DNA of 15,264 nt from RGIG3513 sp045658985 (GCA_045658985.1 JAZOWC010000007.1:1-15264), one strand, 5' to 3'. Shown: positions 6,930-14,923, numbered from the stretch's first letter. A program made the numbers and translations. The notes: generated from the letters alone by a model not told the origin.

Positions 6930-7236
6930 TATACATCGTTTTGTCCTGTCGTGCTGATCGGGGAGTCAGCGGTTCCCTGTAGCCCGAAATCCGCTATACG
7001 CGGGGATGAACGGTTTATTGAGGATCTGTTATCGTGTTGTCAGCCCCTGTACTGAAGTGTTGAGAGATCGGTCCCGCGCAGCGGATCGCCGTGAACCATG
7101 TCAGGCGGGGAACCGAGCAGCATTAAGCGGAAGGGTCCGAGTGCCGCGGCAAACCGGTTTTGAGCCGATGTTCAGAACGGCGGACGCGATACTTTTTCGA
7201 TATAAACCGCACGGCAGGACAAAGCGATGTACCACA
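6930..7236 (+). ncRNA. ffs: Signal recognition particle RNA, large Firmicutes type (scRNA)
   Basis: About 300 bases, similar to the 271-base B. subtilis scRNA. The ends form a 22-bp closing helix (6933-6954 with 7209-7230) broken only by G-U wobbles. The 5' part has the Alu-domain pattern (GGGGAG, AGCGGT, CCCTGTA, AATCCGCT at about 6959-6996). The S domain is unmistakable: GAACCATGTCAGG at 7093-7105, a GGAA tetraloop at 7109-7112, and AGCAGCATTAAG at 7116-7127. The asymmetric loop that binds Ffh is preserved. It acts with Ffh and FtsY in co-translational targeting of membrane proteins. Promoter and terminator flank it, and dnaX follows, the same order as scr-dnaX in B. subtilis. The exact mature ends are estimates. 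Confidence 0.93.
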
Positions 7237-7237
7237 G

Positions 7238-7267
7238 AAAAAAGCCCCTGATAACGGGGCTTTTTTG
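7238..7267 (+). terminator. Intrinsic terminator of the SRP RNA gene
   Basis: A GCCCC/GGGGC stem (7244-7248 with 7256-7260) extended by a six-base A-run pairing with a six-base T-run (7261-7266), with a 7-base loop. It lies only about 26 bases before the dnaX start. Confidence 0.85.
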
Positions 7268-7292
7268 ATAAAAACGCATGGAGGTGAAAGAC

Positions 7293-9038
7293 TTGGCACA
7301 GGCTGTAGCACTCTACCGCAAATGGCGGCCGCTGACATTCGCGGAGGTCATCGGTCAGGAGCATATCACCACCGCTCTGCGCACTCAGGTGGAGCAGGGC
7401 AGGGTTTCTCACGCCTATATATTCACGGGTACACGAGGCACCGGCAAGACCACCTGCGCCAAGATCCTTGCCCGCGCCGTCTGCTGCGAAAATCCCCAAA
7501 ACGGCGAACCCTGCAACCAGTGTCCCAGCTGCCGTGCCATTCTGGCAGACAGCACCTCCGACTGCAGCGAGATCGACGCCGCATCCAACACCGGCGTTGA
7601 CAATATCCGCTCCATCCGCGAGGAGGCACTCTATACCCCCACCATGCTCCGCAGGCGCATATTCATCATCGACGAGGTGCATATGCTGTCCACCAGCGCC
7701 TTCAATGCTCTGCTCAAGATCATGGAGGAGCCGCCTGCACACGTTCTGTTTATTCTGGCCACCACCGATATTCACAAAGTCCCTGCCACCATTCTGTCCA
7801 GATGTCAGCGGTTTGATTTCCGCAGAGTGGCGGTATCGGCCATATCGGAGCGGCTTATGCATATCGCGCAGAGCGAAGGATATGCTCTCACCCAGCCTGC
7901 ATCCGAGATGATCGCGCGCATCGGCGACGGCAGCGTCCGCGACTCCATCTCCCTCTACGACAGATGTATGCCCTACAGCGGCACGGTTGACGAAGATCGC
8001 GTCACCCAGTCTCTCGGTCTGCCCGAGAGCGATACCGTATGCGCAATATACGAGGATATTCTCGACCGCAACCCCGGTGCCGCACTGGAGCGGTTTTTGG
8101 AGCTGTATGCCGGCGGCAAGGACATTATTGCCGTGTTTGACAGTCTGCTCAGCCTGATCCGGGATATATATATCGCAAAACTGACCCAAAAGCCCGAATA
8201 CCTGACCGCAAACTCCATCGACAGGGTCAAAAGTCTGTCCCAAAAGTGCGACATCCGCACTCTGGAATACCACGTCAGCTGTGTCAGCGAACTGCTGCAG
8301 AGACTGACCCGCACCGCCGCACGCCGCGCAGACGGAGAGGTATGTCTGTTCAAGATGGCTTTGGGCAGCGCACCGCAGGCATCTCCTTCTCCCGCCGCAC
8401 CTGCCGCACCTGCTCCCGCCGCACCGATACCGGCAGCGCCTGCGCCTGCACCTACGCCTGCTCCCGTGTCCAAGCCTGCTCCCGCACCCGTTAAGACTCA
8501 GCCCGAGGCATCCGACGATGCACCCCCATGGGATGATGCAGATGCACCGCCCGAAAATAGCGAGCCCATATATCCCGATGCTCCACCCGATACAGCGAGC
8601 GTGACGCGCCCTGTATCCCCCGCACCTCAGCCCACCGCTCAGCCTGCGCCCCGACCGGTCAGGGAGTCTGTGCCTTCTCCCGCTGCGCCTGCAGCTGAGG
8701 CGCCCAGACGTTCGTCTGTTTCGGTAGCTCCCGCCTCCGATCTGAAAAAGGAGTTCAATGCTCAGGCATTCAGCCGATTCGGTGCAGGTGTGCGTACCTA
8801 TCTCGGACTGTCCGACATCACGGCACTGGACAGAAAGATCAAGATCGAAGCACCCGACGAGGCTTTGGGATTTTTGGCAAAGGCCAATTATCTGACAGTT
8901 TACCGCGAGATCGCGCAGTCGCTGGGCTATGACGACGTACTGATCGTCAAAAAACAGCCCCAGCCGCCCGTGCTCTCACCCATCGAGACCGTACTCAATA
9001 ATGCCCGCAGTCTGGGCATACCCATAGAGAACAAATAA
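7293..9038 (+). CDS. dnaX: DNA polymerase III subunit gamma/tau
   Basis: I take TTG at 7293 as the start (581 residues), because GGAGGTGA (7280-7287) sits at correct spacing before it. An in-frame ATG at 7278 would place this site inside the gene and has no upstream Shine-Dalgarno. The encoded 'ALYRKWRP' then begins near residue 6, as in other DnaX proteins. Walker A GTRGTGKTT is at 46-54, the zinc-binding cysteines at 64/65, 74, 77 and 80, Walker B 'IIDEVH' with D127-E128, sensor 'LATTD' at 155-159, and arginine finger SRC with R170. Residues about 370-480 are a Pro/Ala-rich linker, followed by a C-terminal tau-like domain that would contact PolC/DnaE and helicase. It is the ATPase of the clamp loader. 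ybaB and recR follow. Confidence 0.95.
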   Translation: MAQAVALYRKWRPLTFAEVIGQEHITTALRTQVEQGRVSHAYIFTGTRGTGKTTCAKILARAVCCENPQNGEPCNQCPSCRAILADSTSDCSEIDAASNTGVDNIRSIREEALYTPTMLRRRIFIIDEVHMLSTSAFNALLKIMEEPPAHVLFILATTDIHKVPATILSRCQRFDFRRVAVSAISERLMHIAQSEGYALTQPASEMIARIGDGSVRDSISLYDRCMPYSGTVDEDRVTQSLGLPESDTVCAIYEDILDRNPGAALERFLELYAGGKDIIAVFDSLLSLIRDIYIAKLTQKPEYLTANSIDRVKSLSQKCDIRTLEYHVSCVSELLQRLTRTAARRADGEVCLFKMALGSAPQASPSPAAPAAPAPAAPIPAAPAPAPTPAPVSKPAPAPVKTQPEASDDAPPWDDADAPPENSEPIYPDAPPDTASVTRPVSPAPQPTAQPAPRPVRESVPSPAAPAAEAPRRSSVSVAPASDLKKEFNAQAFSRFGAGVRTYLGLSDITALDRKIKIEAPDEALGFLAKANYLTVYREIAQSLGYDDVLIVKKQPQPPVLSPIETVLNNARSLGIPIENK

Positions 9039-9058
9039 TTATTTAAGGAGTGTTGTTT

Positions 9059-9388
9059 ATGAGACCCGGAAGAATGCCCGGAGGATTTAATATCAACGAA
9101 ATGATGAAGCAGGCTCAGAAGCTTCAGGCCGATATGGAGAAGAAGCAGGCCGAGCTTGCCGCCAAAGAATACGTCGCCACAGCAGGCGGCGGCGCCGTTA
9201 CCGCTACCGTTATGGACAGCAAGGTCAAGGCTCTCACCATCTCCCCCGATGCCGTCGATCCCGATGACGTCGAGCTGCTGGCCGATATGATCACCGCTGC
9301 CGTCAACGAGGCTCTGACCCAGTGCAAGGAAGAAGCCGCACGTGAGATCGGCAAGCTGACCGGCGGCATGGGAGGCGGCCTGCTCTGA
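9059..9388 (+). CDS. ybaB: YbaB/EbfC family nucleoid-associated protein
   Basis: 109 residues. ATG at 9059 has AAGGAG (9045-9050) 8 bases upstream; an in-frame GTG at 9050 overlaps that site and is rejected. The sequence starts with a Gly/Met/Pro-rich tail, then 'NEMMKQAQKLQADMEKKQAELA', a long amphipathic helix, and a beta-sheet core containing 'AGGGAVTATVMDSKVKALTISPD', followed by 'DVELLADMITAAVNEAL', all standard for the family. It should form a homodimer that binds DNA. It sits between dnaX and recR, as in most bacteria. Its stop codon overlaps the recR start by one base (TGATG). Confidence 0.95.
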   Translation: MRPGRMPGGFNINEMMKQAQKLQADMEKKQAELAAKEYVATAGGGAVTATVMDSKVKALTISPDAVDPDDVELLADMITAAVNEALTQCKEEAAREIGKLTGGMGGGLL

Positions 9389-9987
9389 TGAAGTATTTTG
9401 CGGCACCTCTGGAGAAGCTGGTGGAGCAGTTTGAGTCCCTGCCCGGTATAGGACACAAGACCGCTCAGCGGCTGGCGTTTTTTGTCATATCACAACCCGA
9501 AGAAAAGGCTCAGGCCTTTGCTTCGGCTATTTTGGATGCCAAAAAATCCATCCATACCTGCAAGATCTGCTGCAATCTCACCGAGGGCGAGCTGTGCCCC
9601 ATCTGCTCGGACGCAAAGCGCGATACCGCCACAGTATGCGTGGTCAGCGACCCCAAGGATCTCATCGCCATCGAGCGCACCCGCGAATACAACGGACTGT
9701 ACCACGTGCTCCACGGCGTTATTTCTCCCCTGAGCAACGTAGGCCCCGATCAGCTCCGTATCAACGAGCTGCTGCAGAGGGTCAAAGAGGGCGGCATCAG
9801 CGAGATAATCATGGCCACCAACCCCGATCCCGAGGGTGACACTACGGCCATGTTCCTGTCCCGCCTGCTTGAGCCCTTTGGCGTGAGAGTTACCCGTCTG
9901 GCCTACGGTATTCCCGTGGGCGGTCATCTGGAGTTTTCAGATCAGGTCACCCTTACCCGCGCCCTCGAAGGCAGACGCCCTATATAA
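9388..9987 (+). CDS. recR: Recombination mediator protein RecR
   Basis: 199 residues, the standard length. The helix-hairpin-helix segment 'LPGIGHKTAQRLAF' is at 18-31. The zinc finger uses C58, C61, C70 and C73. The Toprim domain starts at 'VCVVSDPKDLIAIE' (about 83-96) and includes 'TNPDPEGDTTA'. A Walker-B-like C-terminal region with 'YGIPVGGHLEFSDQVTL' completes it. RecR acts with RecO and RecF to load RecA at single-strand gaps. The ATG shares its A with the ybaB stop, and the nearest purine-rich sequence is about 12 bases upstream, suggesting translational coupling. Confidence 0.97.
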   Translation: MKYFAAPLEKLVEQFESLPGIGHKTAQRLAFFVISQPEEKAQAFASAILDAKKSIHTCKICCNLTEGELCPICSDAKRDTATVCVVSDPKDLIAIERTREYNGLYHVLHGVISPLSNVGPDQLRINELLQRVKEGGISEIIMATNPDPEGDTTAMFLSRLLEPFGVRVTRLAYGIPVGGHLEFSDQVTLTRALEGRRPI

Positions 9988-9993
9988 CCATGC

Positions 9994-10027
9994 AAAAATC
10001 CGACAGATCTGTTCTGTCGGATTTTTT
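9994..10027. terminator. Bidirectional terminator between recR and the lysR gene
   Basis: An 8-bp perfect stem (10000-10007 with 10013-10020) with a 5-base loop, flanked by an A-run (9994-9998) and a T-run (10022-10027). It can terminate recR on the plus strand and, read in reverse, the convergent LysR gene. Confidence 0.88.
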
Positions 10028-10071
10028 AACTCTATTATGAACCCGCTCTGCGGTGCCAAGATCTGCCGCAC

Positions 10072-10959
10072 TCAGATATTGCGGTAAAACTCACTGGCTG
10101 TTTCGCAGAACTTCTGCACGCTGTCGCTGAGCAGGCGGCCTCTGCGCCACACAAGTCCCAGCTTGCGTTTTTCGGGCGGGTTGGTGATGGTCAGGTATTT
10201 GACGCCCGTGACCTCGGTTTTTTCGGCGGCCAGACGGGTGGTGATGCTGACACCGTGCTTTTCGGACACCATTCGGTCGCGCAGGGTATAGTCGCAGACC
10301 ATGACCACGTCGGGCCTCATACGCAGCAGGGCGAACATATTGTTGATAAACTGCTGCAGGCTGGTGCTCTCATCAAGACTGATGAACCTCTCCCCCCTGC
10401 ACTCGCGCAGGTCGATGGTCTCCCGCTCTGCAAAAGGATGGTCCTCGGGCACAAGCAGCACCATATCGTCCTCGTAGAGAGGTATATACTCGATCTCGTC
10501 CAGATCGATGTTTTTGGGAAAGTTAATGCCGCCCAGATACAGGTCGATCTTGCCCGCCAGAATATTGTCGTAGAACTGATCGTCTTCTATGGAATACCGG
10601 TTGATCTTGACATTGGGATAGCTGTCGTAAAACTGCCGAAACAGCTCGTTCCAGATATATGGACTGAGTATGCCCAGATTGAGGGAGTTGTCAGCGGCCT
10701 TCTTCATATTGCTGACCGCCTGCCGGCCGTTGCTCAGCGCCAGAAAAGCCTGCTCGGCGTAGTCTTTGAACACCTCGCCGTAGGGCGACAGGACAATGTT
10801 CCGCCCCTTGCGTACGAACAGCGGCGCTCCAAGCTCGTTTTCCAGTTTTTTGATGGTGGCGCTCAGCGAAGGCTGGGAAATATGCAGCTTTTCGGCTGCG
10901 CGGGACACGTGCTGAATGGACGCCAGCTGCAAAAAATACCGAAGCTGCAGAAGTTCCAT
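10072..10959 (-). CDS. LysR family transcriptional regulator, probable regulator of hyuAB
   Basis: 295 residues, normal LysR length, with ATG at 10959 and only a weak GAGTGG ribosome binding site. The N-terminus 'MELLQLRYFLQLA' leads into the winged helix-turn-helix: 'HVSRAAEKLHISQPSLSATIKKLENELGAPLFVRKGR' at about 17-53. A linker helix follows, then a two-lobed effector-binding domain from about residue 90, with 'NLGILSPY' and 'YLGGINFPKN' strands and 'YEDDMVLLVPEDHPFA' typical of these proteins. It is transcribed away from hyuA, with 128 bases between the start codons and overlapping promoters. This is the classical arrangement of a LysR activator and its target, so regulation of hyuAB is a well-grounded inference. 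The inducer is unknown. Confidence 0.92.
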   Translation of the reverse strand: MELLQLRYFLQLASIQHVSRAAEKLHISQPSLSATIKKLENELGAPLFVRKGRNIVLSPYGEVFKDYAEQAFLALSNGRQAVSNMKKAADNSLNLGILSPYIWNELFRQFYDSYPNVKINRYSIEDDQFYDNILAGKIDLYLGGINFPKNIDLDEIEYIPLYEDDMVLLVPEDHPFAERETIDLRECRGERFISLDESTSLQQFINNMFALLRMRPDVVMVCDYTLRDRMVSEKHGVSITTRLAAEKTEVTGVKYLTITNPPEKRKLGLVWRRGRLLSDSVQKFCETASEFYRNI

Positions 10960-10977
10960 TTATAACCACTCGCTTTC

Positions 10978-10993
10978 ATAAATTCTGATTTAT
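10978..10993. promoter_or_regulatory. Inverted repeat in the lysR leader, candidate operator
   Basis: ATAAAT at 10978-10983 and ATTTAT at 10988-10993, a perfect 6-bp inverted repeat with a 4-base spacer. It lies just downstream of the predicted lysR start point, where an autoregulatory LysR site would be expected. The region is AT-rich, so chance palindromes are a concern. Confidence 0.4.
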
Positions 10994-11006
10994 ATGTATA
11001 TATCAA

Positions 11007-11035
11007 ATTATATATTAGACTTTATGAAAAATCAA
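11007..11035 (-). promoter_or_regulatory. Promoter of the lysR gene
   Basis: On the minus strand: TTGATT (11035-11030), a 17-base spacer and perfect TATAAT (11012-11007). The start would be near 11000, about 40 bases before the lysR ATG. It overlaps the hyuA promoter. Confidence 0.6.
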
Positions 11036-11054
11036 TGGTAAACTATGAACATAG
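11016..11054 (+). promoter_or_regulatory. Candidate hyuA promoter with palindrome at the start point
   Basis: TAGACT (11016-11021), a 17-base spacer and TAAACT (11039-11044), each 4 of 6 to consensus, as expected for an activator-dependent promoter. A CTATG-AA-CATAG inverted repeat (11043-11054) overlaps the -10 and the expected start point. The -35 lies within the lysR promoter spacer. Confidence 0.45.
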
Positions 11055-11087
11055 TGAAATAAAATTAGTATCCGAAAGGAGTATTGT

Positions 11088-13133
11088 ATGGAAAACAGAA
11101 CCATCAGAGTAGGCGTTGACGTTGGCGGTACCAACACCGACATCTGCGCCATCGACGAAAAAACCGGCGAACTTATGGTGTACAAACTTCCCTCCTCCCT
11201 GCACGACCAGTCCGAGGCTGTCGTTGAGGGTGTCAAGGTCATTGCCAAGGAGTATGGCTTTGAGGGTAAGGACGTAAGCAGATTTATGCACGGTACCACC
11301 GTTGCTACCAACGCTATACTGGAGGGCAGAGGCGCAAAGACTGCTCTCATCACTACCGGAGGCTTCAGAGATCTGCTTGAGATCGGCAGACAGAAGCGCC
11401 CCGACCTGTACGACCTGCAGGTTGACAAGGCACGCACTCTGGTAACCCGCGACCTGAGATACGAGATCGGTGAGCGTCTCGACTGCCACGGCGAGACCAT
11501 CCGCGATCTGGATACTCTGCAGGTAGAGGACGTTGTCAAGGCTATCAAGGAGAACGGCGCTGAGGCTGTTGCAGTTATGCTGCTCAACTCCTACCTCAAC
11601 CCCAACAACGAGCAGACCGTCAAGGAAGCTATCGAGAAGTACTTCCCCGAGGCTTATCTGACCGTCTCCTCCGATCTGAGCAGACAGTTCCGTGAGTATG
11701 AGCGTCTGTGCGGTACAGTCCTCAACTCCTTCGTCGGCCCCGAGGTCAAGAAGTATATGACCAACCTGAAGAATACCCTGGCTTCCATCGGTATTCACAG
11801 CACATACATCAACCACTCCAACGGCGGTCTGATGAGCATCGAGGAGTCTATGCTCTTCCCCGTCAAGACTGCTCTGTCCGGCCCCGCAGCAGGCGTTGTC
11901 GGCGCTCAGTACATCACCAACCTCATCGGTGAGAAGGATCTGATCACCATCGACATCGGCGGTACCTCCACCGATATCAGCCTTGTTGTCAACGGCAAGT
12001 TTGAAGCATCCGACGAAAAGACCATCAGCGGCTATCCCGTACGTATCCCCTCCATCGATATCTCCACCATCGGTGCAGGCGGCGGCTCCATCGGCTGGGT
12101 CGACAGCGGCGGAATCCTCAAGTGCGGTCCTCAGTCCGCAGGCGCAAACCCCGGTCCCGCATGCTACAACCGCGGCGGCAAGAATGCTACCATCACCGAC
12201 GCACGCGTAGTGCTCGGCCACCTCAATCAGGAAGCTCTGCTGGCAGGCAGACTGCCCATCAAGTGCGAGAACTCTGTTGCCGCAGTTGACGGTCTTGCCG
12301 CAAAGATCAACATGGAGCGTCTTGAGACCGCAAAGGGCATCATCTCTGTTTCCAACTCCAACATCATCAAGGAGATCAAGAACGTCACCGTTGCCAAGGG
12401 CTACAACCCCACCGAGTTCTGCCTGGTCGCATTCGGCGGCTCCGGTCCTCTCCACGCTGCAGAGCTGATGGAAGAAATGTCCATCCAGAAGGCTCTGATC
12501 CCCAAGACCCCCGGCCTGCTGGCTGCTTACGGCCTGCTCACCGAGAATATGCGCCGCGACTTTGTTCAGACCTTTGTTATGGATCTGAGCGACGACTGCG
12601 CAGCAACTCTGGAGAAGCGTTTTGCCGAGCTGCACGTTGAGGCTGACAAGTGGTTTGACGTTGAGAACATCGCTCCCGAAATGCGCAGCAAGGAGTACTT
12701 CCTCGACATGCGTTATAAGGGCCAGAACCACGAAATCCGCGTACCCATCACCATGGATCAGCTTGCTTCCGCTCAGACCCTGCGCGCTGCATACACCAAG
12801 GCTTACGAGCAGCTGTACTCCTTCAGCTCCGATGACGCTGTACAGATAGTCAACTTCGGTCTGTCCGCTCTGGGCGACATCGTATATCCCACCATTCCCA
12901 AGGACGAGTACGCAGGCGAGGACGCATCCGCCGCTATCATCGGCAAGCGTAATGTATACGTAGGCAACGGCCAGTACGAAGACTACATCCTCTACGACCG
13001 TGACAAGCTGCACAACGGCAACATCATCATGGGCCCCGCAGTTATCGAGCAGATGGATAGTACCACCATCCTGCTGTCCAACCAGAAGATCACTGTTGAC
13101 GAGTACCTCAACATGATGATCGAGCGCAAGTAA
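11088..13133 (+). CDS. hyuA: Hydantoinase/oxoprolinase family protein, subunit A (HyuA-like)
   Basis: 681 residues, ATG with AAAGGAG upstream. The N-terminal Hydant_A_N domain begins with the phosphate-binding 'GVDVGGTNTD' (9-18) and contains 'HGTTVATNAILEGRGAKTALITTGGFRD'. The central hydantoinase_A domain has the second ATPase motif 'TIDIGGTSTD' (287-296), then 'IGAGGGSIGWVD' and 'GPQSAGANPGPACYNRGG', and near residue 450 'AFGGSGPLHAAELMEE'. The C-terminal third matches the usual beta-rich end domain. Relatives are ATP-dependent N-methylhydantoinase, 5-oxoprolinase and acetone/acetophenone carboxylase subunits. The protein should be cytoplasmic and pair with the product of the next gene. 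Substrate cannot be told from sequence. Codon choice (nearly all AAG for Lys, many GCT/GTT/GGT) suggests high expression. Confidence 0.9.
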   Translation: MENRTIRVGVDVGGTNTDICAIDEKTGELMVYKLPSSLHDQSEAVVEGVKVIAKEYGFEGKDVSRFMHGTTVATNAILEGRGAKTALITTGGFRDLLEIGRQKRPDLYDLQVDKARTLVTRDLRYEIGERLDCHGETIRDLDTLQVEDVVKAIKENGAEAVAVMLLNSYLNPNNEQTVKEAIEKYFPEAYLTVSSDLSRQFREYERLCGTVLNSFVGPEVKKYMTNLKNTLASIGIHSTYINHSNGGLMSIEESMLFPVKTALSGPAAGVVGAQYITNLIGEKDLITIDIGGTSTDISLVVNGKFEASDEKTISGYPVRIPSIDISTIGAGGGSIGWVDSGGILKCGPQSAGANPGPACYNRGGKNATITDARVVLGHLNQEALLAGRLPIKCENSVAAVDGLAAKINMERLETAKGIISVSNSNIIKEIKNVTVAKGYNPTEFCLVAFGGSGPLHAAELMEEMSIQKALIPKTPGLLAAYGLLTENMRRDFVQTFVMDLSDDCAATLEKRFAELHVEADKWFDVENIAPEMRSKEYFLDMRYKGQNHEIRVPITMDQLASAQTLRAAYTKAYEQLYSFSSDDAVQIVNFGLSALGDIVYPTIPKDEYAGEDASAAIIGKRNVYVGNGQYEDYILYDRDKLHNGNIIMGPAVIEQMDSTTILLSNQKITVDEYLNMMIERK

Positions 13134-13151
13134 GCAAAGGAGGAATACGAA

Positions 13152-14804
13152 ATGAAAGAAATAAATTCCATTACACTGGAAATCATCTCCAACGGTATCA
13201 CCTCTATTGCAGAACAGATGGGTGTTATCCTGGCAAAGACCGGCTACAGCACCAACATCAAGGAAAGAAAGGACCTGTCGGTTGCAGTTTTCAGCCCCGA
13301 AGGTAAGCTTCTGTCCCTTGCTCAGCATATCCCCCTCCACTTCAGCTCCCTGTCCGGTGCTGTTGAGGTTCTGATGAAGAAGTTCCGCAAGGAAGACATC
13401 CACGACGGCGACGTATTCATCTCCAACGACCCCTATTCCGGCGGCGGCAGCCATCTGCCCGACCTGGTTCTGCTCAAGCCCGTATTCTACAAGGGCGAGC
13501 TGGCAGCATTCATGGTCAACACCGGTCACCACGCTGACAAGTCCCGCAAGGGTCCCACCATCTACGACGAAGGTCTGCGTATCCCCCTGGTCAAGTACTA
13601 CAGCAAGGGCGAGCCTGTTCAGGACGTTATCGACCTGATCCTGCTCAACTTCCAGATGAAATACGAGCGCCGCGGCGACCTGAATGCACAGCTGATCACC
13701 AATCAGTTCGGTGCCGACAAGCTGGTTGAGCTCATCGACAAGATCGGCTTTGACACCTACAAGGCATTCTGCACCAAGTGGCTGGAGTACGGCGAGAAGA
13801 AGGCTCGCGTAGCTATCAGCGAGCTGCCCGACGGCGAGTACTGCTTCGAGGACTACATGGACGACGACGGTGCAGGCGGCGGCAAGGTTCTCATCAAGAC
13901 CAAGATCACCATCAAGGGCGACAAGATCTCCTTTGACTTCAGCGGTTCTTCCCCCCAGAACAAGGGTCCCCACAACTGCGTACCCTGCGCTCTGAAGGCT
14001 ACCGTATACTACTCCATGCTCTCCATTCTGGACAGCACCATCCCCGCAAACTCCGGCTTCTTTGACAGCATCGAGGTCAAGGCAGAGGAAGGCAGCATCG
14101 TATGGGCTCAGGAGCCCGCTCCCACCTCCGACCGTGAGACCACAACCCAGCGTATCGCTGACGTTATCTTCGGTGCATTCTCCAAGATGGATCCCAAGCT
14201 GGTTACCGCAGCAGGCAACGGCGCTATGAGCTACTTCTTCTTTGCAGGTACCGACAAGCGCAACAATAACCCCTACGTCTACGTCGAGACCATCGGCGGC
14301 GGCTCCGGTGCAAGATTCAACAAGGACGGTCTGGATGCCGTTCATGTACACATGACCAACACCTCCAACCTGCCTGTTGAGGCTCTGGAGATGGAATATC
14401 CCCTGATGGTCGAAAAGTACGCTCTGTCCGAAAACAGCGGCGGCGCAGGTAAGTACCGCGGCGGTATGGGCATCGTACGTACCATCCGTATTCTGGAAGA
14501 CAGCGCCGACTCCGTACTGGTATCGGCTGCAACCGAGAGAAGCGTAAGCAAGCCTTGGGGTCTGGAAGGCGGTCAGGGCGGCGGCAACGCAAGCATCAAG
14601 ATCTTCCGCGACGGCGAGCTGATCCTGGAGAACGCTAAGCCCCGTAACATCGTACTCAAGACAAACGACATCGTCGAGATGGTCACCGCAGGTGCAGGCG
14701 GCTACGGCCCCGTATCCGAGCGTGATAAGGATACCCTCCGCCGCGAACTGCGCGAAGGCATCATCGATGAAAACTGGCTCAAAGAAGCCGGCGTCGAACT
14801 CTAA
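13152..14804 (+). CDS. hyuB: Hydantoinase B/oxoprolinase family protein, subunit B (HyuB-like)
   Basis: 550 residues, ATG 18 bases after the hyuA stop with a strong AAAGGAGG site (13136-13143). One hydantoinase_B domain covers the whole protein. Family blocks are 'NIKERKDLSVAVFSPEGKLLSLAQHIPLHFSSL' (about 35-68), 'GDVFISNDPYSGGGSHLPDLVLLKPVF', 'NTGHHADKS', the central 'FDFSGSSPQNKGPHNC', and 'GGAGKYRGGMGIVR' near 435-448. It forms the catalytic complex with HyuA and acts on hydantoin-like rings, 5-oxoproline-like lactams or, in carboxylase relatives, ketones. No gamma subunit of acetone carboxylase, racemase, carbamoylase or transporter gene follows; a terminator comes right after. It shares the same optimised codon use as hyuA. 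Confidence 0.9.
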   Translation: MKEINSITLEIISNGITSIAEQMGVILAKTGYSTNIKERKDLSVAVFSPEGKLLSLAQHIPLHFSSLSGAVEVLMKKFRKEDIHDGDVFISNDPYSGGGSHLPDLVLLKPVFYKGELAAFMVNTGHHADKSRKGPTIYDEGLRIPLVKYYSKGEPVQDVIDLILLNFQMKYERRGDLNAQLITNQFGADKLVELIDKIGFDTYKAFCTKWLEYGEKKARVAISELPDGEYCFEDYMDDDGAGGGKVLIKTKITIKGDKISFDFSGSSPQNKGPHNCVPCALKATVYYSMLSILDSTIPANSGFFDSIEVKAEEGSIVWAQEPAPTSDRETTTQRIADVIFGAFSKMDPKLVTAAGNGAMSYFFFAGTDKRNNNPYVYVETIGGGSGARFNKDGLDAVHVHMTNTSNLPVEALEMEYPLMVEKYALSENSGGAGKYRGGMGIVRTIRILEDSADSVLVSAATERSVSKPWGLEGGQGGGNASIKIFRDGELILENAKPRNIVLKTNDIVEMVTAGAGGYGPVSERDKDTLRRELREGIIDENWLKEAGVEL

Positions 14805-14816
14805 AATATTGCTGGA

Positions 14817-14850
14817 TACAAAGCCGACAGAGTCATCTGTCGGCTTTTGT
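14817..14850 (+). terminator. Intrinsic terminator of hyuAB
   Basis: A 10-bp stem (14821-14830 with 14837-14846), extendable by one A-T pair to leave a 4-base loop, followed by a short T-rich tail. It begins 16 bases after the hyuB stop. Confidence 0.85.
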
Positions 14851-14894
14851 ATTTGGGTGTCGAAGAGTTTTTGAGAAAAAAAGTGTTTTAGAGG

Positions 14895-14923
14895 TTGACA
14901 TACCCCCGAATATATGGTATTAT
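14895..14923 (+). promoter_or_regulatory. Promoter of the tRNA-fMet gene
   Basis: Consensus TTGACA (14895-14900), a 17-base spacer and TATTAT (14918-14923). It lies 24 bases before the first base of the mature tRNA. Confidence 0.85.

Noticed and set aside
7006..7251. An 81-codon plus-strand open frame in the region before dnaX
   Set aside because: It lies entirely in the SRP RNA gene, whose secondary structure and conserved S domain explain the sequence.
7101..8273. A 390-codon minus-strand open frame opposite dnaX
   Set aside because: It overlaps the SRP RNA and dnaX, both certain; the translation has no recognisable domain and is explained by dnaX codon bias.
8741..8756. Possible programmed frameshift site in dnaX (GAAAAAG) to make a short gamma form
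   Set aside because: The heptamer is not a proper slippery sequence (G-AAA-AAG), no strong downstream stem was seen, and the -1 frame does not stop for well over 100 bases, so a short gamma product is not predicted.
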